Assembly (NCBI GenBank): GCA_949825045.1
Contig: OX463816.1
Coordinates: 19,975,243 to 20,039,242, forward strand
Direction: 5' to 3'
Source of the DNA: Argyresthia goedartella
Lineage: Eukaryota > Arthropoda > Insecta > Lepidoptera > Argyresthiidae
Length of the DNA: 64,000 nt
Shown: positions 38,732 to 49,967 of the stretch, in pieces
Position numbering within the stretch: position 1 is the stretch's first letter
Layout of the letters: each line of letters opens with the position of its first letter
Notes under the pieces: generated by a model
What the model saw: only the letters and a program-made list of their open reading frames with translations
Database searches by the model: none
Told to the model about the DNA's origin: nothing
Translations under genes and position numbers: made by a program

Positions 38732-39796
38732 TAGAGCTGAAATGAATATTCGGTAATAATATTCGGCCTAGTCGGCCTTAATTTATTATTCGGCCGAATA
38801 CCGAATAGGAGAGCACTATTCAGCCAGGGGGAAAGATGAATTGTCTGCTTCATGGATGCTCTAAATATAATAAAAATATGCGTCGGAAGAATGAAGACGG
38901 TAAATACATTTTTAACTTTTATTAAATTTAATTATCAGTTTACAGTACAGTCATAAATTCATAATCGCAGAATTTTTCATACACAGTTTTTTAATTGAAT
39001 TAATTTTCAAGAGCTCTGTGGTCTAGGGGGTTTAATGCTTGCTTTTCGCGCAGGAGACGCAGGTTCGAATCCCGTTGGACAAGTAATTTATCTTAGGTAT
39101 GTTATAAGAACGTTCTGACGGTGATGGAAAACATCGTGATAAAACCTTTATTACTCCATAGCTGCTACGATGGGCTAGCCCCCAATCTCGCAAAATGGAG
39201 TATACAATAATGCGCTAAAAGTGTGCACAACTGTGCCTCTGCTACCCCGTATGGGAAAAAGCGTGAGGCTTTGTTATGTTAATATTCAACATTAACTAAG
39301 GGTTAAAATTATGAAGAAACACATTTTTTTCAGCTTTCATTTGCATAAGACTATTACGCTTGTTCTCATAGTATATACAAGGCCAGCTTCCGAAAATAGC
39401 CTTTCACTGTAGGTATACCTACACCGCATGGAGCCGACAGAAAAATTGTTGCCAATCTCTGTAAGATTTGATATTCCGACAAAGTATTCTAATACGAAAC
39501 AAATGAGCCTACCACCTACTCTTCCGCGCTCCCTTTAGGCTCAGGTTGTTCTGATTAGAAATAAAATTTCACTTAAAATGAGATATTTAAAAAAATATAT
39601 GGTAATGGTATGGTTTACCCCGCGAATGTTAGTACAATTGGGCAGAAAACAAACAATTCGTGTGTCGAAAATAGGATAAATTGTAGGTAATAAATCCTGC
39701 TGAATATTCGGCCGCCGAAAATTCGGCTATTCGGTTTGTGTGGCAGCCGAATATTGGGTATTCGGTATAGCTAAATCACTATTCGTTTCAGCTCTA
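38732..39796 (-). mobile_element. hAT-like transposon remnant
   Basis: Ends read TAGAGCTGAAAYGAATA inwards at both sides (38732 and 39796). Many subterminal 'attcgg'/'ccgaat' motifs lie within 90 bp of each end, as expected for hAT transposase binding. The minus strand near 39361-39420 reads SERLFSEAGLVYTMRT, the C-terminal dimerisation motif of hAT transposases; upstream fragments in other frames show decay. A SINE is inserted at 39010-39295. No 8-bp target duplication could be recognised. Confidence 0.75.
39010..39295 (+). mobile_element. tRNA-derived SINE, family C, inside the hAT remnant
   Basis: Head 'gagctctgtggtctaggggg' with 'aggttcgaatccc'; body includes 'gctagcccccaatctcgcaa' and 'cccgtatgggaaaaagcgtg'. 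The body differs from the 31049 copy but matches the copy at 54245, so family C has at least two subfamilies. Confidence 0.83.
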
Positions 39797-40229
39797 CAAA
39801 TTAATATCCAGAACCAGTCACCGCGCCGTTATGTAATTCAATGCCAGCGAACCAAACGGAACTAATAGGATGGGTAGTTAGGGATAGACCAACGACCTTT
39901 TAATTCTAACACCATTATTGGTTAGATAAGAATTTCATATCATAAGATGTTGATGTATACGAAAATACCTTTTTCAAAATGTTATAATGACTAAAGCAAA
40001 AGTCTCATTTTGTACTTTGATCAAATTGCAGTTGTCTGCATAACCATTTCTACACCTTAGTACTTACATAAATATTTACAATCGAACGTCTCTACTCCTC
40101 CAACTGCAAGGTATCTGTGTTTTCCCATATTAACCCGAGTAAAGGTAAAAGGGCTCATTTTAATAAAAGGGGGTATGGAACGGACTACGCCACCTCACAA
40201 AGACGTCCGTTGAAGTTCTTTAGGGTTCC
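39797..40229. other. Intergenic, no feature seen
   Basis: No coding sequence, repeat or RNA gene recognised. Confidence 0.4.
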
Positions 40230-40470
40230 GAACCCGAAGGGTGCCAAACTGGACCCTATTACTAAGCCTCCGCTGTCCGTCTGTCCGTCCCGTCCGTCCG
40301 CCAGTGGCCTGTTGTATCTCATGATCGGTAATAGGTAGAGAGTTGAAATGTTCGCAGAATGTGAATATCTGTTGACGCTGCAGCAACATATAATGAACTA
40401 GACGATATTTTATAAACTAAAAGTGGTCTCCATACAAGAGACCTTTTACCACGCCCCGCGATATAACAAA
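40230..40470 (-). repeat. Fragment of the abundant 'accggccaagtgcgag' repeat family
   Basis: 'gtgccaaactggaccctatt', 'ctccgctgtccgtctgtccg' and 'tgttgtatctcatgatcggt' align with 51310-51380 and the inverse of 24670-24730. Confidence 0.6.
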
Positions 40471-40719
40471 CCATATCGTGATTCAAACATGAGCGTAGAT
40501 TTTGTGGCTTTACGATGGTTATGGTGTTGCAATCGGCTTGATGTCGGTTGCGTAATATTTTTGCGAACTACTTGTGTATAGTTTGTAATAAATGTGTACG
40601 AAAGTTTAGTTCCAAACTATACAGTGTCACTTACGCACGCTATCAAAGGTATTATTCAATAGCACATAAAAAATACTGATTTGCACAACAAAAATGGTTC
40701 AATAAAAACACTTTAAATA

Positions 40720-40842
40720 TTTTATTTGTTCTTAAGTTTGTATTACATATTTTTTGTTGGTCTTTCATGTTCAACCTAACACGAAAGATAAAGGGGTTTC
40801 GCTTCGCTCGTCCCCTTTACCCTTCACCTAAGCTACCGCAGT
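40720..40842 (-). mobile_element. MITE fragment, same family as 32035-32417
   Basis: 'ttcaacctaacacgaaagat' and 'tttacccttcacctaagcta' are the inverse of 43575-43690 and of part of the 32-kb MITE. It is joined directly to the perfect palindrome at 40843. Confidence 0.65.
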
Positions 40843-40977
40843 GTTTTCCCTGATATTTGCTGTGAAAATCAATATTTTTGATGTGCGGTTTTATTATTTC
40901 CCTTAATCAGAGTTTAAGGGAAATAATAAAACCGCACATCAAAAATATTGATTTTCACAGCAAATATCAGGGAAAAC
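40843..40977. repeat. Perfect 64-bp inverted repeat with 7-nt loop
   Basis: Arms 40843-40906 and 40914-40977 are exactly complementary over 64 nt (left arm begins 'gttttccctgatatttgctg'; loop 'tcagagt'). No mismatch was found on inspection. RNA from either strand would form a 64-bp duplex. Confidence 0.95.
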
Positions 40978-41584
40978 ATCGCTGATATATAAACTTAATT
41001 ACACATAAAATATTTATTTAATAACACGAGTATTTACATTGGGCAATAGCGCAGTATATAACGGAACCATAAAATTGGCGTAGACCATTCCGAAGTATAC
41101 ACGATTGCGGCGTAATGCTGATGTATAGTTCGGAAGACGTAAGTGAAAATATTGCGTTCTAAAGTATACGCGATAATATCCAGACCCCTGGGTAATGGCC
41201 TAGTATATTACGGAAACACGCCGTTCGGACATAGTAATATTATATTTTTGTAATTGTTTTATTATTTTTAGTGAATAAGTTTTCTTGTGCGATGTTACGG
41301 AGCCCTTCATGTGTGATTCCGACCCGCACTTGACCGTTTTTTTACTGAGGTTACGTAATAATAGGCTACCGGTTAAATGTGCCAGCATTACACTTTCAAT
41401 ACTTTACAGTAGATTGACATAGTATTAACTTGACCTCTTTATGATTATCTAGAGCACATTTGTGTCCCTAACTGGCAAAGGAGATTATCCCTTATTGTAG
41501 ACCTATGTTTAAAAACTAAAAATTTTCATAATCAAGTTATTCACGTCACGAACTTATATTCCCGAAAACTAGTAAATCGATTGC

Positions 41585-41839
41585 CTAAATCATGCCAATC
41601 AAACCCATATGTTCAGCAAAATATACCTGATTTTCAGGGTAGTAGCACAGAGCAGGTATTGTAGTAGGCAGTGTTCGAACTAAAGCAATAAGTATTGGGT
41701 TCTCCTTATCATCTTCTTCAGAATTAATTCTACAAAAACTACCAGGAGTGCTACACACACGTTCTAATCTCATCTGCCGATAGTAGCCTTTTAAGTCAAG
41801 GATCTTCGGGATATTTTTCGATTCCCGTAAAGATGTCAT
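41585..41839 (-). CDS. Possible exon of an unrecognised gene
   Basis: 84 codons with protein-like composition, including LRESKNIPKILDLKGYYRQM, RVCSTPGSFCRINSEEDDKE and LPTTIPALCYYPENQ. A plausible donor (CAG/GTATAT) follows PENQ near 41627. An acceptor-like 'ccttcgaag' lies just upstream of the Met, near 41855. I cannot assign a family. It could be an exon of a gene whose other parts are elsewhere, or noncoding. Confidence 0.25.
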   Translation of the reverse strand: MTSLRESKNIPKILDLKGYYRQMRLERVCSTPGSFCRINSEEDDKENPILIALVRTLPTTIPALCYYPENQVYFAEHMGLIGMI

Positions 41840-42789
41840 AAAGTTCCCCTTCGAAGGTAGATAAGAAAGTTATATTGGCGGGCGGCCTTCACGCTGCTAA
41901 CTCTTACTATCCATCATAGGTAATTGCAGCGCTTCCTCCCAGTGTTCATAAGAAGCATAAATGGCATCCCTGGACGTGACCATCCCTATCTGCCCATTTG
42001 TTCTAACGTAGTCTCAAGGGCCCGCTAGCTTGTTCGTAGTTTGGAAAGGGATCTTGATTTTCTACCGGCACGTGGGATTGGTCGTGGATTTTACGTGCAA
42101 TTACAGTTTTGGGTAGAGCCCGGGGTGAGCGTTAGTTATTCCAACAGCTTAGAGAGAGAATTTCTCGCAGATGGAAAGTACTAGTAAATCGCCAATAGAG
42201 CTATTATAATTACTAGTAAGACTACGGTTCCAGGGGTAATGATTGCGTCTGTAATTGATATTTACGTAGTATTTAACCCTTCTTTCACCCAGAAACTTAA
42301 GAAAATTATGTTACTCGTAAATTCGCAAGGCTGATATGCATACGCCACGAACAATAAAAAAAACCGTGACCGTACCGTGATAATATCCTGTAGTTGACCT
42401 CGCCGCGATGTCGGTAATTTAAACTTTACCTGCCTGTCTTGTAACAACAATGGCTCGAGCGAGTGCTGCCAACTTAAAGTGGCGAGGAAACCCTTTATTG
42501 CCAATCATAACTTCTGTAAGGGCATCAAGAGACCACTACATCGCGGTTACACCAACATAAGTCTACAAATATGTTCGTTCACTTACCACCTAATTATAAT
42601 ATCGCGAAACTTTGTTGCAACTTTTCAGACACATTTTGGTAACAAACGACATGCTCTTGTTAGGCTGTTGAAAGCAAACTCATTAGTCCTGGAGGTGCCC
42701 TAACGGCGCGGCTCTAGATGGAAAGCTCAGATTTGGTGGAGTTACTAAACAGGGTGTATGGTATCTCCCATATATTAATCTGATGCGCT

Positions 42790-43008
42790 CTAGTTACTCA
42801 CGAAAACCCCTCTTGGCCTGCCTACTACATCTGATGTAGCTATATGCCTGTCACCAAAATAAACAATTCCAAATATAGCTAGTGCTGGTGGTACATGATA
42901 TTTCATGAATTTACTGTGAATGCAAATTTGATTCAGAAATCCGATATTAACAATGGAGTTAAATCTAACATGCCCTGTAATGGCACTTTTGGGGGTGGTC
43001 GGAACCAA
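42790..43008 (-). CDS. Possible exon of an unrecognised gene
   Basis: The 72-codon frame has no ATG at its start (it opens at TTG). It contains FNSIVNIGFLNQICIHSKFM, YHVPPALAIFGIVYFGDRHI and then GRPRGVF directly before a consensus donor (GTGAGT, near 42797). It precedes the 41585 stretch in transcription order. No family recognised; the pairing of the two is speculation. Confidence 0.2.
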   Translation of the reverse strand: MVPTTPKSAITGHVRFNSIVNIGFLNQICIHSKFMKYHVPPALAIFGIVYFGDRHIATSDVVGRPRGVFVSN

Positions 43009-43084
43009 ACATGCCGGGCAGTGAAAGAGTTGACACCTAAAGTATACTTTTGGTGGGTACTCTTATTATAGTCATTTGGTAGTT

Positions 43085-43474
43085 TTGCAAACTAGAAATA
43101 AACATAAACTCTCTTTTCCAATGTTTAGACTCACAAAAGTTAGTAGTTCTTTTATGGGACACTGTATACAATATAATGCTTCTACAATAAAATTCCGCAA
43201 GAAATACAATACATAACTGAAGCTAGATTAAAAAAATGTATAAAGCACACTTTGTGCACAGAGGCCTACTACAAAATTAATGACTTTTTACAAGACACCG
43301 ATATCTGGCATTAAACCAGTTCATTACACCCTACATATTATGTACTAATAATTAGGCACACCTACTTAATGTTTTATTGATTTATTATGCTTGCTTGATT
43401 ATGTTATGACGTTCATGAAGTCTCAATTGTTGTGCTATTATGATTAAAAATCTTTGAATTGAATTGAATTGAAT
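43085..43474 (+). mobile_element. LINE 3' end, second family, with (TTGAA)n tail
   Basis: Plus-strand remnants read MFRLTKVSSSFMGHCIQYN, then AYYKINDFLQDTDIWH and a stop at about 43315, then a 3'UTR ending in 'aattgaattgaattgaatt' (43456-43474). Several stops are present. Related to the minus-strand copy at 44577-45110. Confidence 0.75.
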
Positions 43475-43561
43475 TTTAACAATCTGATTTCCGAAGGCCA
43501 GCGTGTTGGAAAACAAGATGGCGTCACGACAACAGCTGATTTGCACAGTTTTTAACAGGGC

Positions 43562-43862
43562 AAAACATTGCGGTAGCTTAGGTGAAGGGTAAAAGGCGTG
43601 AGCGAAGCGAAGCCCCCTTTATCCTTCGTGTTAGATTGAACACATAAGAACAACAAAAAATTCTTAAAACATAAACTTAAGTACACTTAAAAAAATATTT
43701 ATATTGTATATGTCTTGTAGTCTAGGAACATTTAGACAATTTGTTAATAGTTTAGTTCACTCACTTGTCTGGCGGAATTTTAGTGACTTGGTTAAACTTT
43801 GGTATTTAATTAAGGGTCTAGAGAGTTAGTTAAGTGTCTGATTTAACCAACTAACTGTGACA
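43562..43862 (+). mobile_element. MITE, 32-kb family, diverged copy
   Basis: Shares 'cttaggtgaagggt', 'ccttcgtgttagattgaaca' and the end 'ccaactaactgtgaca' with 32035-32417. The left terminal repeat is not recognisable. Confidence 0.6.
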
Positions 43863-43869
43863 TATACAT

Positions 43870-44357
43870 TATATTTAAAAAAATATATTGACTAGCTACA
43901 GTTAGTATGTCAATTTCTTTCAAAAGTTTGCTCAAAGAGTATGTGTGTTTTTAATTGTAAATTTATAATTTCTCAAATAGCTCTTTTCTGTAAGATAAAG
44001 ATAGTTTGATTTTCCGATGCTTTCCTCCACAACAAGATACCACAGGATATGATTCTATGAAAGAAACTAAAATAGATTAGCCTATCTGTAGCCACAAACG
44101 TGTTTTGTCTGATGTTCCTAACATCGTAAGCCGCAGAACTTAATCTTAATCTATCAGCCAATTTATCTATGTGGGGTCCCAAATGCGATTTGCTATCAAT
44201 GGTTATTCCAAGAAACTTCGTATCATTTACTAATTCTAACGTGATGCTGTCTAATACTAAACTGGTCTCAACTTGCCTGACATTTGGAAGTGAGAATTTG
44301 ACACATTTGGTTTTACCAGCGTTTAACAATAAATTATTAGGTGTGAACCAATTCTAG
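43870..44357 (-). mobile_element. Diverged fragment of the 6.7-kb LINE family
   Basis: Minus-strand frame (44329-43973) reads LNAGKTKCVKFSLPNVRQVE and NDTKFLGITIDSKSHLGPHI, as in the intact copies, with more substitutions and a 2-codon insertion (DRLRLSSAAY). It lacks the RT catalytic part and the C-terminus. Confidence 0.85.
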
Positions 44358-44576
44358 GTTACTGACAATACATCATTAACATATGCGCAGAATGCAACTT
44401 TCAAATATAAGATCGTAGATTTATGAAATGCTTACTTTGCGCACAAAAGTATGATATCAAATGCGCAAACGTTTCTGAACAGCGCTTCAATAGCTTTTAT
44501 AGAGGCACAAATCCACTTCTTAGTGATAGACCCTTTATGCTTAGTGATGGACCCTTTGTGCTTAGTTCAAGTTCAA

Positions 44577-45110
44577 GTTCAAATATTTTTATTCGTAATA
44601 GCACAAAAATTGAGACTTAATGAACGTCATAACATAATCAAGAAAGTATAATATAACATTAAGTAGGTGCCTAATTATTAAATAGAACATAATATATAGG
44701 GTCCAATGAACCGGTTTAATGCCAGATGTCGGTGTCTTGTAAAAAGTCATTAATTTTGTAGTAGGCCTTAGTGCACAAAGTGTGCTTTATACATTTTTGA
44801 ATCGAGCTTCAGTCAAGTTTTGTATTTCTTGCGGAATTTTAATGTAGAAGCGTATACAGTGTCTCATAAAAGAATTTCTAACTTTTGTGAGTCTGAACAT
44901 TGGAAAAGAAAGTTTATGTTTATTTCTAGTTTGCACATTGTGGCGGCTATCACTGGTTTTAAAGCTACTGATATTTTTCCTCACATACATTATGTTTTCA
45001 TAGATATATTGACTTGCAACTGTTAGGATGTTGGTTTCTTTGAAGAACTTATCCAAAGTCCCCAAATCTGGAAACTCGAATACACCTGTAAGACAGCATT
45101 GCCCACCTTC
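44577..45110 (-). mobile_element. LINE 3' fragment, second family, with (TTGAAC)n tail
   Basis: Minus strand: FFKETNILTVASQYIYENIM, NKHKLSFPMFRLTKVRNSFM and IPQEIQNLTEARFKNV, then a 3'UTR ending in 'gaacttgaacttgaac' (complement of 44567-44582). It is related to but distinct from the 6.7-kb family; note the shared ILTVASQ block. Confidence 0.78.
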
Positions 45111-45925
45111 TGAAAAAAAAAATCTGTCAAGTTGAAACAATAATCCAACACCTACAACAACAGTGATCTGCGCTGAAATATGAAAATGAAAAAATAAAAT
45201 AAAAATTCATTCATCCATATTTTACCGAAAGTACAAATAAAAAAAGAAAGCCATGATAAGATACTAGTTCTTCATGTACCAGTGGGAGACAGGTTATGAG
45301 TTAACAGAACGAGTCTCAAACATTTTCTACGGAATTCTGAATACAAATATCACCGTCTACAATAATGAAATAACGTAAAGAAAGGATTCAAAAGACCACT
45401 TAAAATAGAGCTCATAAGTAAAACAATGAGAAAATATATTCTTGATAACATGTCATTTTTCAAGAATTATGGATTATGAGTATCTGAATACCAGACATAT
45501 CAACACTAAAGGAACAAAGGGAATTAAGACAAGCTTTACAAATTGCTAGAAATAATGGAATATACGCTAATATTAGGAACAATAAATTAATAGTGAACGA
45601 ACAGGAACAGATATTTGTAAAATAATCAAAAAACCAGATTCTCAGTCAAACAAGACATCAAGTCAGGCCCCTCAACGTGCATCCACATCTCCCACAAAAT
45701 ATTCGACTTACAAACTGCCCAAAGAAAACCCAGAAAGTCATAGTCGATAAGATAGAAGTATATGTAATAAGACCTACTTGAAAATCTGCTAGAAGAGAAA
45801 ACAAACATTCCAGCAATATGTGTTACAGAATCCTGGCTCGATAAGGATGAACTCCTACACCTAAATTTGGCTGGCTTTAAAGTAGCTTCTTTGTTCTGTC
45901 ACGAATCTAAAGAAGGCGGAAGAGT

Positions 45926-46453
45926 ATGTATCCTACTAAAAATACAGTGGAATATAAAGAAAAAGATGATATAAACTCAATGTCGATAGAATCAGTGTTT
46001 GAAATATGTGCTTTAGAGATACATACTATTAATATTTTGATAATAACCTTATACTGGCCTGACAGTAGTAGAAAAATTGAAGTATTTTACACAAATATAG
46101 AAAAACTATTAAAGATTACTTCTATAAAATATAAAAATAAGAATGTAATTATAGGAGGAGATTTTAACGTAGACTACATTATAAACAATAAACCTAAAAT
46201 AAATTTATCTACCTTAATTTTAACTTACAACTATAAACAACTTGTTAAAGAGGCTCAAGATACAAGTGCAACCTGCTTAGATCTTATATTTATGAATTAC
46301 AATAGTAAAAATATGACTGTTTATGTTAATGAGTATGGGTTTTCAGACCACAAAGGAGAAGAATTGACTCTATCAATCTCAATTAACACTCCTACTCATT
46401 TCTCATTGCATAAACGAATATTTAACGATGTATACATTAACTTTAATACTTAA
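45926..46453 (+). pseudogene. LINE endonuclease domain, decayed
   Basis: 175 open codons with GGDFNVDY (catalytic GDxN), TCLDLIFMN and GFSDHKGE (SDH). Earlier domain parts (TESWLDKDE, about 45820) are in a different frame. The frame closes at 46453. Confidence 0.85.
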
Positions 46454-47199
46454 ATTAAAAAAGAGGTTAGTAAAATTAACTACGCAGTATTGAATTCAAA
46501 AAACAATGTCGATGAAAACTATAACTGCTTTAACTCCATTTTACAAGCTACATTGAATAAATGTATACCTCTGACAAAAGTTAAGATAAATACAAAAAAT
46601 TCTAAAAATTACTTAACAAAAGGAATTAAAATTTCATGTCGTAATAAAAGATTATTGAGGCTACTCATAACACAAACAAATAATAACATACTACATAAGC
46701 ACTATATAATTTATACCAAAATATAAAAAAAAAATGTCCAGAAATAAAAAAACCTGAGTAACATAAAAAAATACAAAAAATCAGGCAATGATATAAAAAC
46801 TATCTGGAAAATAATAAATGAAGAAACTAACAAAAACCCATCCAATTTTAGACACAATATATCACTGAAAATTAATAATAAAACCTATAATGAACCTAAT
46901 TTGATTGCGAATACATTTAACAACTTCTTTACATCAATCAGTAACATAACCAAAAAACGATAAGAACGCTTGAACAACTATACTAATGAAGTCCAAAATT
47001 CATTATTCCTACGACAAATAATAAAAACCTGAAAAATAAAAATAGCTCTGGAATTGATGATATTCCCTAAAATTGATAAAGATGTGTATAAATGAACTTG
47101 TCATACACTGAAGGAATAGTCCCGAATGCATTGAAGATATCGTTAGTTAAAACCTGTATTTAAGAAAGGAAAAAAAGATGAACCTAACAATTATCGTCC

Positions 47200-47717
47200 T
47201 TGCCTTACTCCCAACCTCAGCAAACATATTTGAAACGGCAATGGCTAAAAGAATCTACTCTTTCTACGATAAATATAAAGTCCTTCATGAGAATCAATAC
47301 GGTTTTTAAATTCATGCAACAAATACTCGACACAATAAATAAAAAAAAATATTCTGTAGGATTACTACTCGACACGAGTAAAGCATACGATAGAGTAAAT
47401 TATAAAATTCTCCTGCATAAATTATTTCATTCTGCTATTAGAGGCATCCCATATAAATGGTTCGAATCCTACCTTGATAATCGCTTGCAGTATACGGAAA
47501 TAGAAAATACAGAATCCATGACAAGAAAAATCCATAATATAAGATCAGAACAAATTAAACTAAAAGGTGCCATTCCCCAAGGAAGCGTCCTAGGCTGCAT
47601 CCTCTTTTTAATTTACCTGAACGACCTTCCAATTTTCTTAAATAACCAAAGCATTTTATTCGCCGATGATATCTCAATATTGATACCTAGCTACAATGAA
47701 ACTGAATTACAAAACGA
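47200..47717 (+). pseudogene. LINE reverse transcriptase fragment, decayed
   Basis: LLLDTSKAYDRVNYKILLHK (block A), GAIPQGSVLGCILFLIYLND (block B) and LFADDISIL (catalytic FADD) are all present in one frame. Coding sequence breaks at the MITE junction at 47718 and resumes after 48104. Confidence 0.88.
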
Positions 47718-48104
47718 GCCGAAGGCGAGTTTCATAATAACATCACTCGAGAGTTTTAATGCCTAATTATGTACAGTTACATACACTAGTTTATCTACAC
47801 ACATATCATAAGCTCTCTTTGATGTGTTCAGGAACCGCATATTTGACCGGCATTGTGGCGCTGCAGTTGTTTAGCTTGTTCTGTAGTACCAACTTAACAG
47901 ACAAACTAGGTGCGGCACGCAGACGGGCGTCGGCGTTCGAAATTTGAATGTCATAATATGTAGAAAAATTAAACATTATGGTCATAATGTGTAATTTTTC
48001 AGATAAGAAATGAGTTTTTACCAAGTAGTTTAACATTATGCTGATCGTAATGTGCGGTTTTTGTACGCAGTAAAGAGGGTTTATGATACGTGTGTAGATA
48101 AAAC
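47718..48104 (-). mobile_element. MITE inserted in the LINE reverse transcriptase, copy 2
   Basis: Inverse of 33925-34361. Starts 'cgagccgaaggcgagtttca' and ends 'gatacgtgtgtagataaaa'. It splits the RT between LIPSYNETELQ and KTNYKYKN. Compared with copy 1 it lacks the ~70-bp internal duplication and the outer ~65 bp. Confidence 0.8.
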
Positions 48105-48769
48105 AAATTACAAATATAAAAATACCCCTTTGGAATGCGTAAATTCAGCAACACTACTTGGAATAAACCTAGACTCAAATCTAAACTGGAAATCTCATAT
48201 AAACCACTTATCTAATAAATTATCATGCTTTATGTATGTTCTCTATAATTTGATAAAAGTAACCGACTTTAACTGCTCTCTCAGCATACTACGCACATGC
48301 TTACTCAAGACTTGCTTAGGGTATAATTCTATGGGGAAATTGTGCCGATATACAACATATTATCTTTATACTACAAAATAAATGTTTAAGCATTCTTACA
48401 AATATTAACCAGTCAGACTCTTGTCCACATTTTGGGAAGCATAAAATATTAACGTTAACATCTATTTATATCCTTGAATCATGTAAGTTCATAAGAAAAT
48501 ACATGCATTTATACTCTCCTGTTTAAACCATAACAAGAAACGACCGAGGTAAAAATAAATTAAGTCCCTTTTTCTACAATGAAACTATACACATCTAGCC
48601 CACACTTCATAGTAATTCAAATATATAATAATATACCTTATAATATAAAAAATGTCGAGTCATATATGTCTTTTATAAAACAACTTAAAAATTACCTAAC
48701 TGAAATATGCTATTACAACATGATTCAAGATATTAATTAATTAATTAATAAAAACAACTTAATAGGATA

Positions 48770-49395
48770 AAATACTTTAATGGCTCTCAATCATCATAAT
48801 GAATGAAATAATAGAATAAAACTATAGTTATTGTATTGATATTTAGACAGTACTTATTATTTTTAATTTTATTGGTACCTACCTACTTAGTTATTAAGAT
48901 AAATTACAAAGCCCTTACAGGGCGCTACATTGTCATCTAACAATAGGTACAGGTGTACCTATATACAAATATGTTACTATGTAAAAAGCTATAAATAAAT
49001 CCAGTGAAGTATCAGCAAACAACACTATGTCAGTCAATTACACCATCATAAAAGGCAGATTGTTAATACTCTTATACAGGTGTCCCGTAAGTAGTGGTCC
49101 AAACGTCCAAACGTCCAAACCATCGAGCTGAGACTAGTCTCTATCAGAATAAGCCAACTTAGGTCCTATGAATGTCTTGCGGTTTTAGAGATATTTGGAA
49201 TTTAATGTTTTTTTGAATATTTGGTACCTTTGGTTACTTTTTAATGCCAATTACCAAAAATAAGACCTCTTTTTATTAATTACCTCTTTATTTTTGGTGA
49301 AAATGTTTGATTAGTTTTGTTAAAAGTTCTGAATCATAGTTTTCCAGAAAAAATACAAGGGTTTCCAGGAAAACAATATTAAAACAATATTTATA
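48770..49395. other. Intergenic with a short LINE scrap
   Basis: 49005-49068 matches the inverse of the RT catalytic block of the 6.7-kb LINE family ('agtatcagcaaacaacacta'). 49110-49126 holds 'aaacgtccaaacgtcc', a short tandem. No gene. Confidence 0.5.
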
Positions 49396-49648
49396 ATAAT
49401 AATAATATAATATCTTGGACACTATTAACTCACATTGATCTAGCCCCAAACTAGGATTCCCTGTATCTTGGGTACTAGACAACGATAAACATACTTATAT
49501 AGATAAATATTATACTTAGATAGATAAACAACCATGACTAGGCTACAAACATACGTTCTCATCAAACAAATATTTGCCCCCACCGGGATTCGAACCCGGG
49601 ACCCTTGGCTTCGTAGGCAGGGTCACTGCCGGCTCGGCCATTCGCGTC
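49396..49648 (-). mobile_element. tRNA-derived SINE, family A, inverted
   Basis: tRNA-like head at 49576-49648 ('gggattcgaacccgggaccc', 'gccggctcggccattcg'), body with 'ccaaactaggattccctgta', and (ATT)n-type tail at 49396-49412. Same family as 18161-18394. Confidence 0.87.
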
Positions 49649-49904
49649 GTCATTTATTTTTCATCACAATTCAAAAATCTGTTTTTTTAACACAGTTTAA
49701 AGCTTTGGTGTCAAATAGGTAGATATCATTTCCTATCATTCCTGTTTCACCTATTTTTGTGAAGTCAATAGTTTTAGCGTAGGAGCGCCGCAAATTCTAC
49801 TTCAAGCTGCGTTTTTGGCCGTTACATAAAAGGGGGACCCCCTTTATTAGGGGAGTTTTTTTTGGCAATTTTTGGGTTTCGTACCACAAAGGGAACTAAT
49901 ATTA

Positions 49905-49967
49905 ACCCTTATATGAGTAGGATAACTGCAGTATATTAACCCTTACATGAGTAGGACAACTGCAGTG
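49905..49967. repeat. Two tandem copies of a ~31-bp unit
   Basis: 'attaacccttatatgagtag' plus 'gataactgcagt' is followed at once by 'attaacccttacatgagtag' plus 'gacaactgcagt'. Confidence 0.8.

Larger units (their letters stand above)
40978..43080. other. Low-repeat stretch with possible exons
   Basis: Between two inverted MITE-family copies (40720 and 43562) lies 2.1 kb with almost no recognisable repeat. 41880-42780 has a more even base composition than the AT-rich surroundings and few homopolymer runs. Two minus-strand open stretches resemble exons (listed separately). No function assigned. Confidence 0.35.
45200..48760 (+). mobile_element. Nearly full-length but decayed CR1-like LINE, split by a MITE
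   Basis: 45250-45630 shows ORF1 traces (RPLKIELISKTMRKYILDNM in broken frame). From about 45790 comes the endonuclease: NIPAICVTESWLDKDELLHL, IIGGDFNVDYI (46140-46175) and SDHKG near 46350. Then reverse transcriptase from about 47170, interrupted at 47718-48104, resuming at ATLLGINLDSNLNWKSHINH (about 48150). The 3' end lies near 48760 after 'attaattaattaata'. Many stops and frameshifts are present. AT content is very high. Confidence 0.85.
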
